Made by a program: the position numbers and the translations under genes. From assembly GCA_023400405.1 (NCBI GenBank), contig JAEXFD010000045.1, positions 1 through 64,000 on the forward strand: a stretch of 64,000 nt of DNA. The letters are read 5' to 3'. Positions 31,707 to 40,748 of this stretch are shown here, piece by piece; positions within the stretch are counted from its first letter, which is position 1, and every line of letters starts with the position of its first letter. This DNA comes from Pseudomonadota bacterium (lineage in GTDB: Bacteria; Pseudomonadota; Alphaproteobacteria; Sphingomonadales; Sphingomonadaceae). The notes under the pieces were generated by a model. That model was not told the DNA's origin and ran no database searches. It saw only the letters and a list, made by a program, of their open reading frames with translations.

Positions 31707-31842
31707 CGATCTAATCATGACGCACGCCAAAGTCCAGTTTCGCGAGCGGATCGGTGAGGCGGAAACGGCTTGGCCAGCAACAGTTTGTCACAAAAGTCGC
31801 GATCGCGCGTTTCGCAGTTGAAACCGCCAGAGGTGAACCTGC

Positions 31843-33036
31843 TTGCCTGCTCCCGATCCCACCGACCGCCTCGACATCCTCGCCGCGAAGCGCGCACTGA
31901 AAATGGCGCGATCGGCGCACGCGTATGTGCGGGGGAACACGGCCAAGTTCTACGAATGGCTGGCCGCATCGCCGGCGGCGAGCAGGGTGCCTGCCGGTCC
32001 GGCGATCTGGATCTGCGGCGACTGCCACCTCGGCAATCTCGGGCCGCTCGCCGATGGCAGTGGCGTGGTCGAGATCCAGATTCGCGACCTGGATCAGGCG
32101 GTGATCGGCAATCCTGCGCACGACCTGATCCGGCTGGGACTGTCGCTTGCCACCGCGGCGCGCGGTTCGGACCTGCCGGGGGTCACCACCGCTCGCATGA
32201 TGGAGGAGATGGTCCAGGGCTATGCCGCCGCCATGCGCGATCCCGAGGGTGGCGGCCCGGGCGTCGAGCCGGAGGTCGTGCGCAGTGTCAAGCGCCGGGC
32301 ACTCGGCCGTCGCTGGAAGCACCTCGCGCGCGAGCGGCTCGAGGCCGTGGAGCCGCGAATCCCGATCGGCAAGAAATTCTGGACGCTCGATCCCGCCGAG
32401 CGGGCGGCACTGGAGGGCGTCTTCGAGGATCGCGACGTCGCGGAACTGATCCTCTCGCTGGACCGCAAGGACAAGGCGCGCAGCGTGAAGCTGATCGACG
32501 CGGCCTATTGGATGAAGGGCTGCAGCTCGCTCGGCCTATGGCGCTTCGCGGCCATTGTCGGGCTGCGCAACGCGAAGCAGCGCTCCGACTATGCGCTGGT
32601 CGATCTCAAGGAAGCCGTGGCACCGATCGCGCCGGCGGCTCGGGGCGCGCGGATGCCCGCGGACAATGGCGAGCGCGTGGTGGCGGCCGCCCGTGCGCTT
32701 TCTCCGTATCTGGGCGGCCGAATGATGCCCATCCGCATGCTCGATCGCTCTCTGTTCATTCGCGAGCTTGCGCCGCAGGACCTCAAGCTCGAAGTCGATC
32801 AGTTCAGCCGGGGGCAGGCGGTCATGGCCTCGCGCTATCTCGCCTTTGTCGTCGGCAAGGCGCATGCCCGACAGCTCGGGGCGGCGGAGAGGGCGGAATG
32901 GGGCGGGGTGCTCGACGCGGACCGGCGCGGGCTGATCGATACGCCGTCCTGGCTGTGGGAGAGCGTCGTCTCGCTCGCGGGCAGCCACGAAGCCGGCTAT
33001 CTCGAACATTGTCGGCGGTACGCGCTCGCCGCCTAG
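31843..33036 (+). CDS. DUF2252 kinase-like protein
   Basis: 397 aa from a TTG at 31843 (AGAGGTG upstream). DUF2252 family, related in fold to aminoglycoside/protein kinase-like enzymes. Motif ICGDCHLGNLG (about residues 57-67) is the catalytic-loop-like signature, followed by IQIRDLDQAVIGNPAHDLIR, where the DLD aspartates resemble the metal-binding motif. LAPQDLKLEVDQF and MASRYLAFVVGKAHARQLG are further family segments. Biochemical role unknown. Its stop abuts, with no gap, the stop of the convergent lipid kinase gene. Confidence 0.85.
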   Translation: MPAPDPTDRLDILAAKRALKMARSAHAYVRGNTAKFYEWLAASPAASRVPAGPAIWICGDCHLGNLGPLADGSGVVEIQIRDLDQAVIGNPAHDLIRLGLSLATAARGSDLPGVTTARMMEEMVQGYAAAMRDPEGGGPGVEPEVVRSVKRRALGRRWKHLARERLEAVEPRIPIGKKFWTLDPAERAALEGVFEDRDVAELILSLDRKDKARSVKLIDAAYWMKGCSSLGLWRFAAIVGLRNAKQRSDYALVDLKEAVAPIAPAARGARMPADNGERVVAAARALSPYLGGRMMPIRMLDRSLFIRELAPQDLKLEVDQFSRGQAVMASRYLAFVVGKAHARQLGAAERAEWGGVLDADRRGLIDTPSWLWESVVSLAGSHEAGYLEHCRRYALAA

Positions 33037-33933
33037 TCAGGCCGCGGCAGGCACCGCCACTTCGATCGCGCTTGGCGCCACCTTCGCCGTGACCGGCGTG
33101 CATGCGAGCACTTCGCCATCGATCGAAATTCGCTGCGGCGGATCGATGGTGATGCGGAAATGGCGGCCCTGGAAGTTGCGGCTGCACGCATCCTTGTCGC
33201 GCAGCTTGAAGAACTTCGCATACCAGTCGCGCGCGAGCGCGAGCTTGCTCCGGCCGACCACGGCCTGAAGCACGAGCTCGTGCGACGAGAGTCCGGCACG
33301 TTCCGAGAGCTCGACGCCGCCATGGTGCCCGCCATTGAGGATGCGAAGTTCGGTCGCCCATAGCTGCTCGCGCTGACGATCGTCTTCGATCTCCAGCCGG
33401 AAGGGTCGGAAGCCCACCGAACATTTGAGGGCCCAGAGAAGATAGCCGAGGCGGCCGCCATATCGCTTCAGCGCGGACGGCACCGTTTCGCCGATCATGG
33501 TCGAGAGGCCCACCGAAGCGCCGTTGACGAAATAGTCGTCGTCGATCATCCCCAGATCGACCCGCCGCCGCCGGCCATGCGCGATGGCCGAAATCGCGCC
33601 TTCGAGATCCAGCGGCAGGCCGAGCGAGCGCGCGAAGCTGTTCGCCGTGCCGAGCGGAAGCACGGCGAAGACGCAGGAGGTGCCGACCAACTCGTCGACG
33701 ACCCCGGACAGGGAACCGTCGCCGCCGCCGATGATCACCATCGGCACGCCGCTGGCGACGGCATCGCGCACGGCCGGAATCATCTGTGCGGGATCCTCGA
33801 CCCCCTGTTTCGAGCGGAGCACCACGCCCGCTGCGGTGAGCTTTTCGCAAGCCGCCTCGAACAGGTCGCGACCGCGACGCGAATGGGCATTCACGATCAG
33901 GGCGGCTTCGCGCGGCAGGGATTTCGTTTCCAT
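33037..33933 (-). CDS. Diacylglycerol kinase-family lipid kinase (YegS-like)
   Basis: 298 aa from the ATG at 33933 (AGGGGAG upstream). An in-frame extension to 34029 lacks a good ribosome-binding site. DAGK catalytic domain: IVNAHSRRGRDLFEAACEKL, ATP-binding GGGDGSLSGVVDELVGTS and LPLGTANSFARSLGLPLDLE. C-terminal domain with LRILNGGHHGGVELSERAGL. It phosphorylates a lipid, perhaps diacylglycerol, phosphatidylglycerol or a sphingoid base (sphingomonads contain sphingolipids); the substrate is not readable here. Divergent from the PPOX-fold gene. Confidence 0.88.
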   Translation of the reverse strand: METKSLPREAALIVNAHSRRGRDLFEAACEKLTAAGVVLRSKQGVEDPAQMIPAVRDAVASGVPMVIIGGGDGSLSGVVDELVGTSCVFAVLPLGTANSFARSLGLPLDLEGAISAIAHGRRRRVDLGMIDDDYFVNGASVGLSTMIGETVPSALKRYGGRLGYLLWALKCSVGFRPFRLEIEDDRQREQLWATELRILNGGHHGGVELSERAGLSSHELVLQAVVGRSKLALARDWYAKFFKLRDKDACSRNFQGRHFRITIDPPQRISIDGEVLACTPVTAKVAPSAIEVAVPAAA

Positions 33934-34095
33934 GGAGCAACAACTCCCCTGATCGGGTTGCGCTCCGCCCGTGTCGTTTCGCCATTGCACCGTCCTGGGC
34001 GGATCGAGCCCAATCCTGGTCGTCGGCATGCAACCCGATGCGTGCGGAGCGGATTATGCAGTCCTAGAAGTCCTTGTTTCAGATGGAGTTTTGCG

Positions 34096-34530
34096 ATGGC
34101 CGAGATGACGCTGCAAGCCTTGGCCGACAAGATGGCCAAGATCGATTTCGGGATGCTTTCGACCCGCACCGAAGGGGACGCGATCGCGAGCCGGCCGATG
34201 AGCAACAATGGGGAGGTCGCCTATCGCGGCGATAGCTTCTTCTTCACCCACGAGCGCGCCCGGATGGTTTCGGATATCGCCGCCGATCGCCGAGTGGGAT
34301 TGACCTTCACCGGCGCTGCCGGCCTGCTGGGCGGCCCGCCCCTGTTCATCGCAATCGAAGGCGAAGCAGAGCTGATCCGCGACAAGGCCCGGTTCGCGGA
34401 CCATTGGACGAAGGACCTCGACCGATGGTTCGAACAGGGCATCGACACGCCGGGCCTCGTGATGATTCGAGTGCATGCCGTGCGCATTCATTATTGGGAA
34501 GGCGGCAGCGAGGGCGAGGTCGCGCTGTAA
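34096..34530 (+). CDS. Pyridoxamine 5'-phosphate oxidase-fold (general stress protein 26-like) protein
   Basis: 144 aa split-barrel flavin-binding protein. It has MAKIDFGMLSTRTEGDAIAS, RPMSNNGEVAYRGDSFFFTH and a C-terminal VMIRVHAVRIHYWEGG, matching the GSP26/FMN-binding PPOX-like group. Probably a small oxidoreductase or F/FMN cofactor-binding stress protein; not the PdxH enzyme itself. ATGGAGTTTT precedes the ATG at 34096. Confidence 0.82.
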   Translation: MAEMTLQALADKMAKIDFGMLSTRTEGDAIASRPMSNNGEVAYRGDSFFFTHERARMVSDIAADRRVGLTFTGAAGLLGGPPLFIAIEGEAELIRDKARFADHWTKDLDRWFEQGIDTPGLVMIRVHAVRIHYWEGGSEGEVAL

Positions 34531-34687
34531 GAACAGGCCAAACGCTCGCTTCGATCGGGGCGATGCGGCTGGCCTGCCGGGTCCCGTTGCCAAAGCGATC
34601 GATCTCCCCGGTCGGCATGCCCTTGCACCCGAAGCCCGAGGGTGCGAAATCGCCGAAGAGCGCGGACCCGCTTTGGAGAAGTCACGA

Positions 34688-35488
34688 GTGCCTGGCAGCC
34701 GATCGAAACAAGGGCGCCCCCAGGCACACGGCCTCCGCATCTCGCAGTCGAACGCACGTCCCCCCCGCCCGCGGGCTTTGCGCTTGCACGGGACGGTGGC
34801 GCGCGCACTCGGCATTCGGATCGTTTCGGGGCAGCTTGCGCCGGGGGCGATGCTGGAGGGGGAGATCGCGGCAAGCGAGCAGTTCAAGGTCTCGCGCACC
34901 GCCTATCGCGAGGCGATCCGCATCCTGGCCGCTAAGGGACTGGTCCATGCCCGGCCGAAGATTGGCACTCAAGTGAGCCCGCGGCGCGAGTGGCACCTGC
35001 TGGACCGCGACGTGCTTTCCTGGATCTTCGCGAGCGAGCCCGATCCCGCGCTGATCGAAAGCCTGTTCGAACTGCGCCGCATCGTCGAGCCCGACGCCGC
35101 GCGTCTTGCCGCGATCCGGCGAAGCGACGCACAGCTCGAACGGATGAAGGCGGGCCTTGAAGGTGTCGCGCGGCATGGGTTCGATTCCGAGGAAGGGCGG
35201 CTCTGCGACGAAGCCTTTCATTCCGCGCTGCTGGAAGCGTCGGGCAACGACTTCGTCATTTCGCTGACCAGCGGCGTCGCGACCGCGATTGCCCTGACCA
35301 CTGCCTTCAAGCAGCATCGATTGCCGGCGCCGCACGACGCGCTACCCGTGCATCTGCGCGTGCTCGAGGCGATCGAGGCGCAGGATCCCCAGCGTGCCCA
35401 TGATGCGATGGCCACCCTGGTCGATCGTGGATTTGCCGACACGATGGAGGCACGCGGGCCCTCCCGCTTTCGCCGGCCGGCGTGCTGA
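34688..35488 (+). CDS. FadR/GntR-family transcriptional regulator
   Basis: 266 aa from a GTG at 34688 with TTGGAGAAG upstream. The winged-helix DNA-binding domain (residues about 40-100) includes GQLAPGAMLEGEIAASEQFK, VSRTAYREAIRILAAKGLV and the wing PKIGTQVSPRREWHLLDRDV. The C-terminal FCD all-helical ligand domain has ELRRIVEPDAARLAA, FHSALLEASGNDF and HLRVLEAIEAQDPQRAHDAM, with metal-binding-type His/Asp positions. The phrase WHLLDRDVLSWIF recalls regulators of sugar-acid (galactonate-like) catabolism. It lies just upstream of the dioxovalerate dehydrogenase gene, which it may control. Confidence 0.88.
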   Translation: MPGSRSKQGRPQAHGLRISQSNARPPRPRALRLHGTVARALGIRIVSGQLAPGAMLEGEIAASEQFKVSRTAYREAIRILAAKGLVHARPKIGTQVSPRREWHLLDRDVLSWIFASEPDPALIESLFELRRIVEPDAARLAAIRRSDAQLERMKAGLEGVARHGFDSEEGRLCDEAFHSALLEASGNDFVISLTSGVATAIALTTAFKQHRLPAPHDALPVHLRVLEAIEAQDPQRAHDAMATLVDRGFADTMEARGPSRFRRPAC

Positions 35489-35581
35489 ACGGCTGTGGCC
35501 GGCCAGCTCGGCTGCGGCGCCTTCTGCGGTGCCGGCGATTTGCATTTTGGCATGGCGCTGCCTAAGTCGCGGGCGAGCGAT

Positions 35582-35593
35582 GTTACCGCTAAC
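35582..35593 (+). promoter_or_regulatory. GTTA-N4-TAAC operator candidate before the dioxovalerate dehydrogenase gene
   Basis: GTTACCGCTAAC, ending 26 bp before the ATG at 35620. The same 4+4 palindrome occurs at the same distance in front of the GH3 beta-glucosidase gene (40731-40742). The form resembles LacI-family operators. Confidence 0.5.
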
Positions 35594-35619
35594 GAAATTA
35601 CCGGATCGGGAGAGCAGGC

Positions 35620-37191
35620 ATGGCGCTGACGGGTGAATTGTTCATTGCTTCGAAGCGCGTCCATCGCGAGGGCGCAGGCTTTCGCGCCGTCGCCGCGGCC
35701 ACCGGCGCGGAGATCGAGCCGCGCTTCAGCGCAGCGACCGCCGAAGACGTGGATGCCGCCTGCGCCGCAGCCGAGGCGGCGTTTCCGGTCTACTCCAATC
35801 TGCCGCGCGAGCAGCGCGCCGCGTTCCTCGAAGCGATCGCGTCAGAGATCGAAGGATTGGGAGACGCGCTGATCGAGCGGGCGATGGCCGAGAGCGGCCT
35901 TCCCCAGGCGCGCCTTGCCGGCGAGCGCGGCCGCACGGCCGGCCAATTGCGGCTGTTCGCCAAGGAACTGCGGCTCGGCGATTATCTGCGCGTGCGGATC
36001 GACCATGCGCTGCCCGACCGGCAGCCGCTGCCGCGGCCCGACCTGCGCTTGCGGATGCTCCCGTTGGGTCCGGTCGCGGTGTTCGGTGCCTCCAATTTCC
36101 CGCTCGCCTTCTCGACCGCCGGCGGGGACACTGCGGCGGCGCTCGCCGCCGGCTGCCCAGTGGTCGTGAAGGGCCATCCGGCGCATCCCGGCACCACCGA
36201 GCTGGTCGCCGGCGCGATCCAGCGCGCCGCCGCCGCGACGGGGATGCCGGACGGCGTCTTTTCGCTGGTGAGCGGCACCGGCAACGCCCTGGGCGAGGCG
36301 CTGGTCCGCGATGCGCGGATCATGGCTGTGGGCTTCACCGGATCGCGGGGCGGCGGCATCGCGCTGACCAAGGTCGCCCAGGCGCGCCCGGTGCCGATCC
36401 CGGTCTATGCCGAGATGAGCAGCGTCAATCCGGTGTTCCTGCTGCCGCACGCGCTCGAAGCGCGGGCCGAAGCGCTGGGCAAGGCCTATGTCGCCAGCGT
36501 GACGATGGGTGCGGGCCAGTTCTGCACCAATCCGGGCCTCGTGCTCGGGATCGAAGGGCCGGCGCTCGACCGCTTCGTCGCCGCGGCAAGCGAGGCGATG
36601 ACGGGCGCGCCTGCGCAGGTGATGCTCACCCCGGGGATCCACAAGGCATTCGAAACCGGCGTTGCGCGGCTCGAGTCCGCACCATCGATCGCCAAGCTCG
36701 CCGAAGGCCAGGCGCCTGCCGGGCCGACCTGTGGGCGCGGCACCTTGTTCAGCATGACGGGCAAGGACTTCCTCGCCGATCCGAGCCATGCCGAGGAAGT
36801 GTTCGGCGCGACATCGCTGCTCGTGCGCTGCGCCGACGCCGATGAGCTCGAAGCGGTGATCGGCCTGGTCGAGGGACAACTCACGACGACGCTACATGTC
36901 GACGAGGGCGACCTGCCGCTCGCAAAGCGGCTGCTGCCGAGGCTCGAGCGACTGGCCGGGCGAATCCTTGCCAATGGCTGGCCGACCGGCGTCGAAGTCG
37001 CCGATGCGATGGTGCATGGCGGCCCATTCCCGGCGACGTCGGACGGGCGCAGCACCTCGGTCGGCACGCTGGCGATCGAGCGCTTCCTGCGCCCGGTGAG
37101 CTATCAGGACCTGCCGGCGGCGCTGCTCCCAGCCGAATTGCAGGACGGTGCCGGCATTCCGCAGCGGATCGACGGCAAGCCCGTCTTCTAA
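35620..37191 (+). CDS. 2,5-dioxovalerate (alpha-ketoglutaric semialdehyde) dehydrogenase, NADP+
   Basis: 523 aa aldehyde dehydrogenase of the KGSADH type, last step of oxidative pentose and hexarate pathways (2,5-dioxopentanoate to 2-oxoglutarate). It has GPVAVFGASNFPLAFSTAGG (cofactor fold), VVKGHPAHPGT, VGFTGSRGGG, the general base Glu in YAEMSSVNP and catalytic Cys in GAGQFCTNPGL. C-terminal GWPTGVEVADAMVHGGPFPA is typical of this subgroup. GGGAGAGCAGGC precedes the ATG. Its stop overlaps that of the convergent epimerase gene (CTAA, 37188-37191). Confidence 0.9.
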   Translation: MALTGELFIASKRVHREGAGFRAVAAATGAEIEPRFSAATAEDVDAACAAAEAAFPVYSNLPREQRAAFLEAIASEIEGLGDALIERAMAESGLPQARLAGERGRTAGQLRLFAKELRLGDYLRVRIDHALPDRQPLPRPDLRLRMLPLGPVAVFGASNFPLAFSTAGGDTAAALAAGCPVVVKGHPAHPGTTELVAGAIQRAAAATGMPDGVFSLVSGTGNALGEALVRDARIMAVGFTGSRGGGIALTKVAQARPVPIPVYAEMSSVNPVFLLPHALEARAEALGKAYVASVTMGAGQFCTNPGLVLGIEGPALDRFVAAASEAMTGAPAQVMLTPGIHKAFETGVARLESAPSIAKLAEGQAPAGPTCGRGTLFSMTGKDFLADPSHAEEVFGATSLLVRCADADELEAVIGLVEGQLTTTLHVDEGDLPLAKRLLPRLERLAGRILANGWPTGVEVADAMVHGGPFPATSDGRSTSVGTLAIERFLRPVSYQDLPAALLPAELQDGAGIPQRIDGKPVF

Positions 37192-38246
37192 CGGTCGGCC
37201 GGGAAGGCGTCGCCGAGGTCGTCGGCGACGCGGAACCTCAGCTTGATGGCGTGGACATAGGTGTCGCCCGGATCGAGCCGTGCGCGGCCGAACTGCGGCT
37301 TGTTGGGCGTGTCCGGAAAGGCCTGGGGTTCGAGGCAGAGGCCGTCGCGGGGGACATAGAGCCGCCCGCTCGTCCCCGGCGCGCCGCCGGCAAGGTGGTT
37401 GCCCGAGTAGAATTGCAGCCCGGGCGCGGTCGAGTGAAGATCGAGCACGCGGCCCGAGCCCGGATCGTAAAGCGTCGCCATCCGGCGCAGCGTGCCGGGC
37501 GTGCCGTCGACTGCGAAATTGTGATCATAGCCCCGGCCGATAGCGAGCTGTTCGTCCGCGGCGTCGATGTCGCGGCCAACGGGCTTGGGCGTGCGGAAAT
37601 CGAACGGCGTGCCGGCCACGTCGGCCAACGCCCCGGTGGGGATCATTGCGGCATCGACGGGAGTCGTCCGTGTCGCGGCGATCTGCAGGACATGCCCGAG
37701 GATCGACGCGCCACTGGCCTCGCTTGCCAGGTTGAAATAGGCATGGTTGGTGAGATTGACGATGGTCGGCGCATCGGCCGTTGCCCGTAGCAGGATGTCG
37801 AGTCCGTCATCGTTGAGCGCGTAACGCGCCTCGGCGACGAGTGTCCCGGGAAAGCCGTTTCGCCCACTTGGGCTGACATGGCGGAAGGTGACCGAATCGG
37901 CGTGACGATCGACCACCTCCCAATCCTGCTGGTCGAAGCCAAGCGGCCCGCCATGCAGGCTGTTGTCTCCGTCATTGGCGGCAAGCCGATATTCCTTGCC
38001 GCCGAGAACGAAGTGCGCGCCGCCGATGCGATTGGCATAGCGGCCGGCGATGCAGCCATGATAGCGCGGCGCGCCGCGATAATCGGCCAGGTCGCGATAG
38101 CCCAGCACGACATTTGCGACCTCGCCGGCGCGATCCGGCACTTCCAGCCGGCGCAGGGACGCGCCGATGCTCAGCAGTTCGGCCGAGAGGGCGCCGCGGG
38201 CGATCCGGATCGCCTGGATCGGCTTCCCCGCGGCAGCGTCGGTCAT
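37188..38246 (-). CDS. galM: Aldose 1-epimerase (galactose mutarotase)
   Basis: 352 aa from the ATG at 38246, overlapping the beta-glucosidase stop by ATGA, so the two are one transcript. Conserved segments: GYRDLADYRGAPRYHGCIAG, RYANRIGGAHFVLGGKEYRL, catalytic His in LTNHAYFNLA, GRGYDHNFAVDG and the C-terminal CLEPQAFPDTPNK with the catalytic Glu. It interconverts alpha and beta anomers of hexoses released by the glucosidase. No signal peptide. Confidence 0.92.
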   Translation of the reverse strand: MTDAAAGKPIQAIRIARGALSAELLSIGASLRRLEVPDRAGEVANVVLGYRDLADYRGAPRYHGCIAGRYANRIGGAHFVLGGKEYRLAANDGDNSLHGGPLGFDQQDWEVVDRHADSVTFRHVSPSGRNGFPGTLVAEARYALNDDGLDILLRATADAPTIVNLTNHAYFNLASEASGASILGHVLQIAATRTTPVDAAMIPTGALADVAGTPFDFRTPKPVGRDIDAADEQLAIGRGYDHNFAVDGTPGTLRRMATLYDPGSGRVLDLHSTAPGLQFYSGNHLAGGAPGTSGRLYVPRDGLCLEPQAFPDTPNKPQFGRARLDPGDTYVHAIKLRFRVADDLGDAFPADR

Positions 38247-40705
38247 TTCGCCTCGCCGGGGCAGGTCGAGCCGGCCGGATCGGAGACGATCCGCGCATCG
38301 GCCAGGCTCAGCTGCAGCGGTCCATTCGCCTGAATGGTGACCGGGGCGGTGACATTGTGCAGGTCCGCGCCGGCGCGCGCGAAGCATTTGAGGAGGACCT
38401 TGGCCGTCCGCCAGGTGCCGCTTTCGCCGGTGAACAGGCCGGTCGCGTCGATCTTCCCCGTTTCGCCGAGGCCCAGCTGCACCGGCCCGGCCGCGGCGCG
38501 GTCGAGCCGATAGACGAGCTGAAGCGACAGGTCGCCGTTCGATTCGCGGCTGAGATCGATCGCCTTGCCGCCGATCCGCAGCGTCGCGGGCCCGGCCGGC
38601 CAGCTGAGCTGCTGCGCGCCTTCCTGGGTGTGCGGTCCGTCGACCGGCGCCCGCGCGATCTTCGAATCGGTGGCGAAGGAGAAGGGCGTCGCTGCCACGC
38701 CCTTGGCGAAATAGACGCTGGTGTTTTCGGCAGACGCATCGAAGCCCGAGTCTTCGCTGAGCGCCCCGACCTTGCCGGGCTTGGCATAGCTGAGGCCGTA
38801 GCCGAGCGCGAACAGCGGATCATAGCCGGGCTCGCCGCGATTGAGGGTGAACTGCGCCGCGGTCTTGGGCCAGCTGAACGACAGCCTGCCGTTGAAGTCG
38901 CGCCGCGCTTTGCCGCCCTTGTCGCCGATCAACACGTCGGCGACGCCCGCTCCCTCGCTGCCCGGCAGCCATGCCGCGACGAACGCTTCCGAGGCGTTGA
39001 GCTCCGGATTGACCCAGAGCGGCCGGCCGGAGAGGAACACCGAAACCACCGGGACGCCCGCCGCCTTCAGCTTCTTGAGCAGCGCGAGCGACTGCTTGTC
39101 GCCGGCTTCGAATTCCAGCGTATGGATGTCGCCGCGCATCTCGGCATAGGGCTGCTCGCCGAACACGACGATGGCGACATCGGGTTTGGCCGCGAAGCTG
39201 CCGTCGGCCGAGAGCGTGGCGGTGCCGCCGCCGGCCTTTACGGCTTCGGCGATAGCCGAATAGAGGGTCTGGCCGTTGGGGAAATCGGCGTTGCTGTTGC
39301 CGCTGCCCTGCCAGCTCAGCGTCCAGCCGCCGGTCTGCATCCCCATCGAATCGGCGCCCGGGCCAGTGACAAGGACGTTGGCCGAGGCCTTAATCGGCAG
39401 CACGCTTTGGTTCTTGAGCAGCACCAGCGACTTGGCCGCGGCCTCGCGCGCGATCGCGCGGTGTTCCGGGCTGCCGAGCACGCCGGCCTTGCCCTCGAAC
39501 GGCCGCGCCGGATCGAACAGGCCCAGCTTCGCCTTGACGCGCAGGATGCGGCGCACCGCATCGTCCACGCGCGACATCGGGATCGTGCCATCCTTCACAT
39601 GCGCGACAGTGGTGTCGAACAGGCTCTTCCAGCTGTCCGGCGCCATCGCCATGTCGAGCCCGGCATTGAAGGTGATCGGGCAATCGGTGTTGGTGCAGCC
39701 GGGCACCTGGCCATGGCCGTTCCAGTCGCCGACGACGAAGCCCTGGAATCCCATCCGCCCCTTGAGCACATCGGTGAGCAGCGACTTATTGCCGTGCATC
39801 TTGGCGCCGTTCCAGCTCGAATAGCTGGCCATCACGGTGAGCGCGCCCGCGTCGATCGCCGGGGGATAGCCGGCGGCATGGATCGAGACGAGCGTGTCCT
39901 CGCTCACCCGCGTATCGCCCTGATCGACGCCGCCGAAGGTGCCGCCGTCGCCGAGGAAATGCTTGGCCGAAGCCGCGACGCGGCCCTTCTGGATGCGGCC
40001 CTTCATGCCCGGATCGCCCTGCAGCCCGCGCACCATCTCGCCGGCATAGGAGCGGACCACGGCGGGGTCTTCCGAATAGCCTTCATAGGCGCGGCCCCAG
40101 CGCTCGTCCTGGGGCACGGCGAGAGTCGGCCCGAACGCCCAGTCCGGCCCCGTCGCCGCGGTCTCCTCGGCAGTCGCCTGGCCGATGCGGCGGATCAGCG
40201 CGGGATCGTGCATCGCGCCCAGGCCGATATTGTGCGGGAAGATCGTCGCGCCGACGACATTGTTGTTGCCGTGCACCGCATCGATGCCGAAGAGCAGCGG
40301 GATCGGCGCGTGATTGCCGCGCGGCTCCATCGCGACCTTGCGGAAAGCCTGAGCCGTCGCGACCCATGCGGGCTGGGGCGAGCGATCGTCGCCCGAGAGC
40401 GGCGGCGAGCTGCCCCCGGCCAGGATCGAGCCGAGCGGATAGCTGCGCAGGTCCTCGGGCTTCACCGAGCTGATGTCGCCCTGGATCATCTGGCCGACTT
40501 TCTCCTCCAGCGTCATCTTCGCCATCAGATCGGTGATGAACTTCTCGGTCGCCGGATCGACGAGCCCCTGCGACTGCGCGCGCGGCCATTTGTCGGGATG
40601 CGCGACGCTTGCTTCCGACAGCGCTGTCGGCGCGTGCTGCGCGAAGGCCGGCAGCGCGGCGGCAATCATCGTCGTCGAAAGCAGAAGCTTCAGGCCCAGC
40701 CGCAT
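38243..40705 (-). CDS. Glycoside hydrolase family 3 beta-glucosidase (exported)
   Basis: 820 aa. Signal peptide residues 1-22 (LLLSTTMIAAALPAFAQ). GH3 N-terminal barrel with LLFGIDAVHGNNNVVGATIF, VAASAKHFLGDGGTFGGVDQ and the nucleophile Asp in GFQGFVVGDWNGHGQV. GH3 C-terminal domain with KSLVLLKNQSVLPIK and FGEQPYAEMRGDI. An extra C-terminal domain of about 200 residues, beta-rich, may bind sugar. It probably releases glucose from beta-glucans or cellodextrins in the periplasm. The GTTAGCGATAAC site upstream suggests sugar-responsive repression. Transcribed with galM. Confidence 0.92.
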   Translation of the reverse strand: MRLGLKLLLSTTMIAAALPAFAQHAPTALSEASVAHPDKWPRAQSQGLVDPATEKFITDLMAKMTLEEKVGQMIQGDISSVKPEDLRSYPLGSILAGGSSPPLSGDDRSPQPAWVATAQAFRKVAMEPRGNHAPIPLLFGIDAVHGNNNVVGATIFPHNIGLGAMHDPALIRRIGQATAEETAATGPDWAFGPTLAVPQDERWGRAYEGYSEDPAVVRSYAGEMVRGLQGDPGMKGRIQKGRVAASAKHFLGDGGTFGGVDQGDTRVSEDTLVSIHAAGYPPAIDAGALTVMASYSSWNGAKMHGNKSLLTDVLKGRMGFQGFVVGDWNGHGQVPGCTNTDCPITFNAGLDMAMAPDSWKSLFDTTVAHVKDGTIPMSRVDDAVRRILRVKAKLGLFDPARPFEGKAGVLGSPEHRAIAREAAAKSLVLLKNQSVLPIKASANVLVTGPGADSMGMQTGGWTLSWQGSGNSNADFPNGQTLYSAIAEAVKAGGGTATLSADGSFAAKPDVAIVVFGEQPYAEMRGDIHTLEFEAGDKQSLALLKKLKAAGVPVVSVFLSGRPLWVNPELNASEAFVAAWLPGSEGAGVADVLIGDKGGKARRDFNGRLSFSWPKTAAQFTLNRGEPGYDPLFALGYGLSYAKPGKVGALSEDSGFDASAENTSVYFAKGVAATPFSFATDSKIARAPVDGPHTQEGAQQLSWPAGPATLRIGGKAIDLSRESNGDLSLQLVYRLDRAAAGPVQLGLGETGKIDATGLFTGESGTWRTAKVLLKCFARAGADLHNVTAPVTIQANGPLQLSLADARIVSDPAGSTCPGEAK

Positions 40706-40730
40706 TTCACTCTCCCATTATCTCGTTGCT

Positions 40731-40742
40731 GTTAGCGATAAC
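40731..40742 (-). promoter_or_regulatory. GTTA-N4-TAAC operator candidate before the GH3 beta-glucosidase gene
   Basis: GTTAGCGATAAC, 25 bp upstream of the ATG at 40705. It shares arms and spacing to the start codon with the site at 35582-35593 on the other strand. The gap to the upstream permease gene is only 43 bp, so the promoter probably lies in or near that gene's 3' end. Confidence 0.5.
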
Positions 40743-40748
40743 CGCAAT

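Noticed and set aside
31718..31822. A 34-codon ATG frame between gbsR and DUF2252
   Set aside because: No ribosome-binding site or recognisable motif, and it lies in the probable promoter region.
38114..40735. An 873-codon plus-strand frame opposite the GH3 beta-glucosidase
   Set aside because: The minus strand has a clear signal peptide and GH3 motifs; the plus frame is compositional only.
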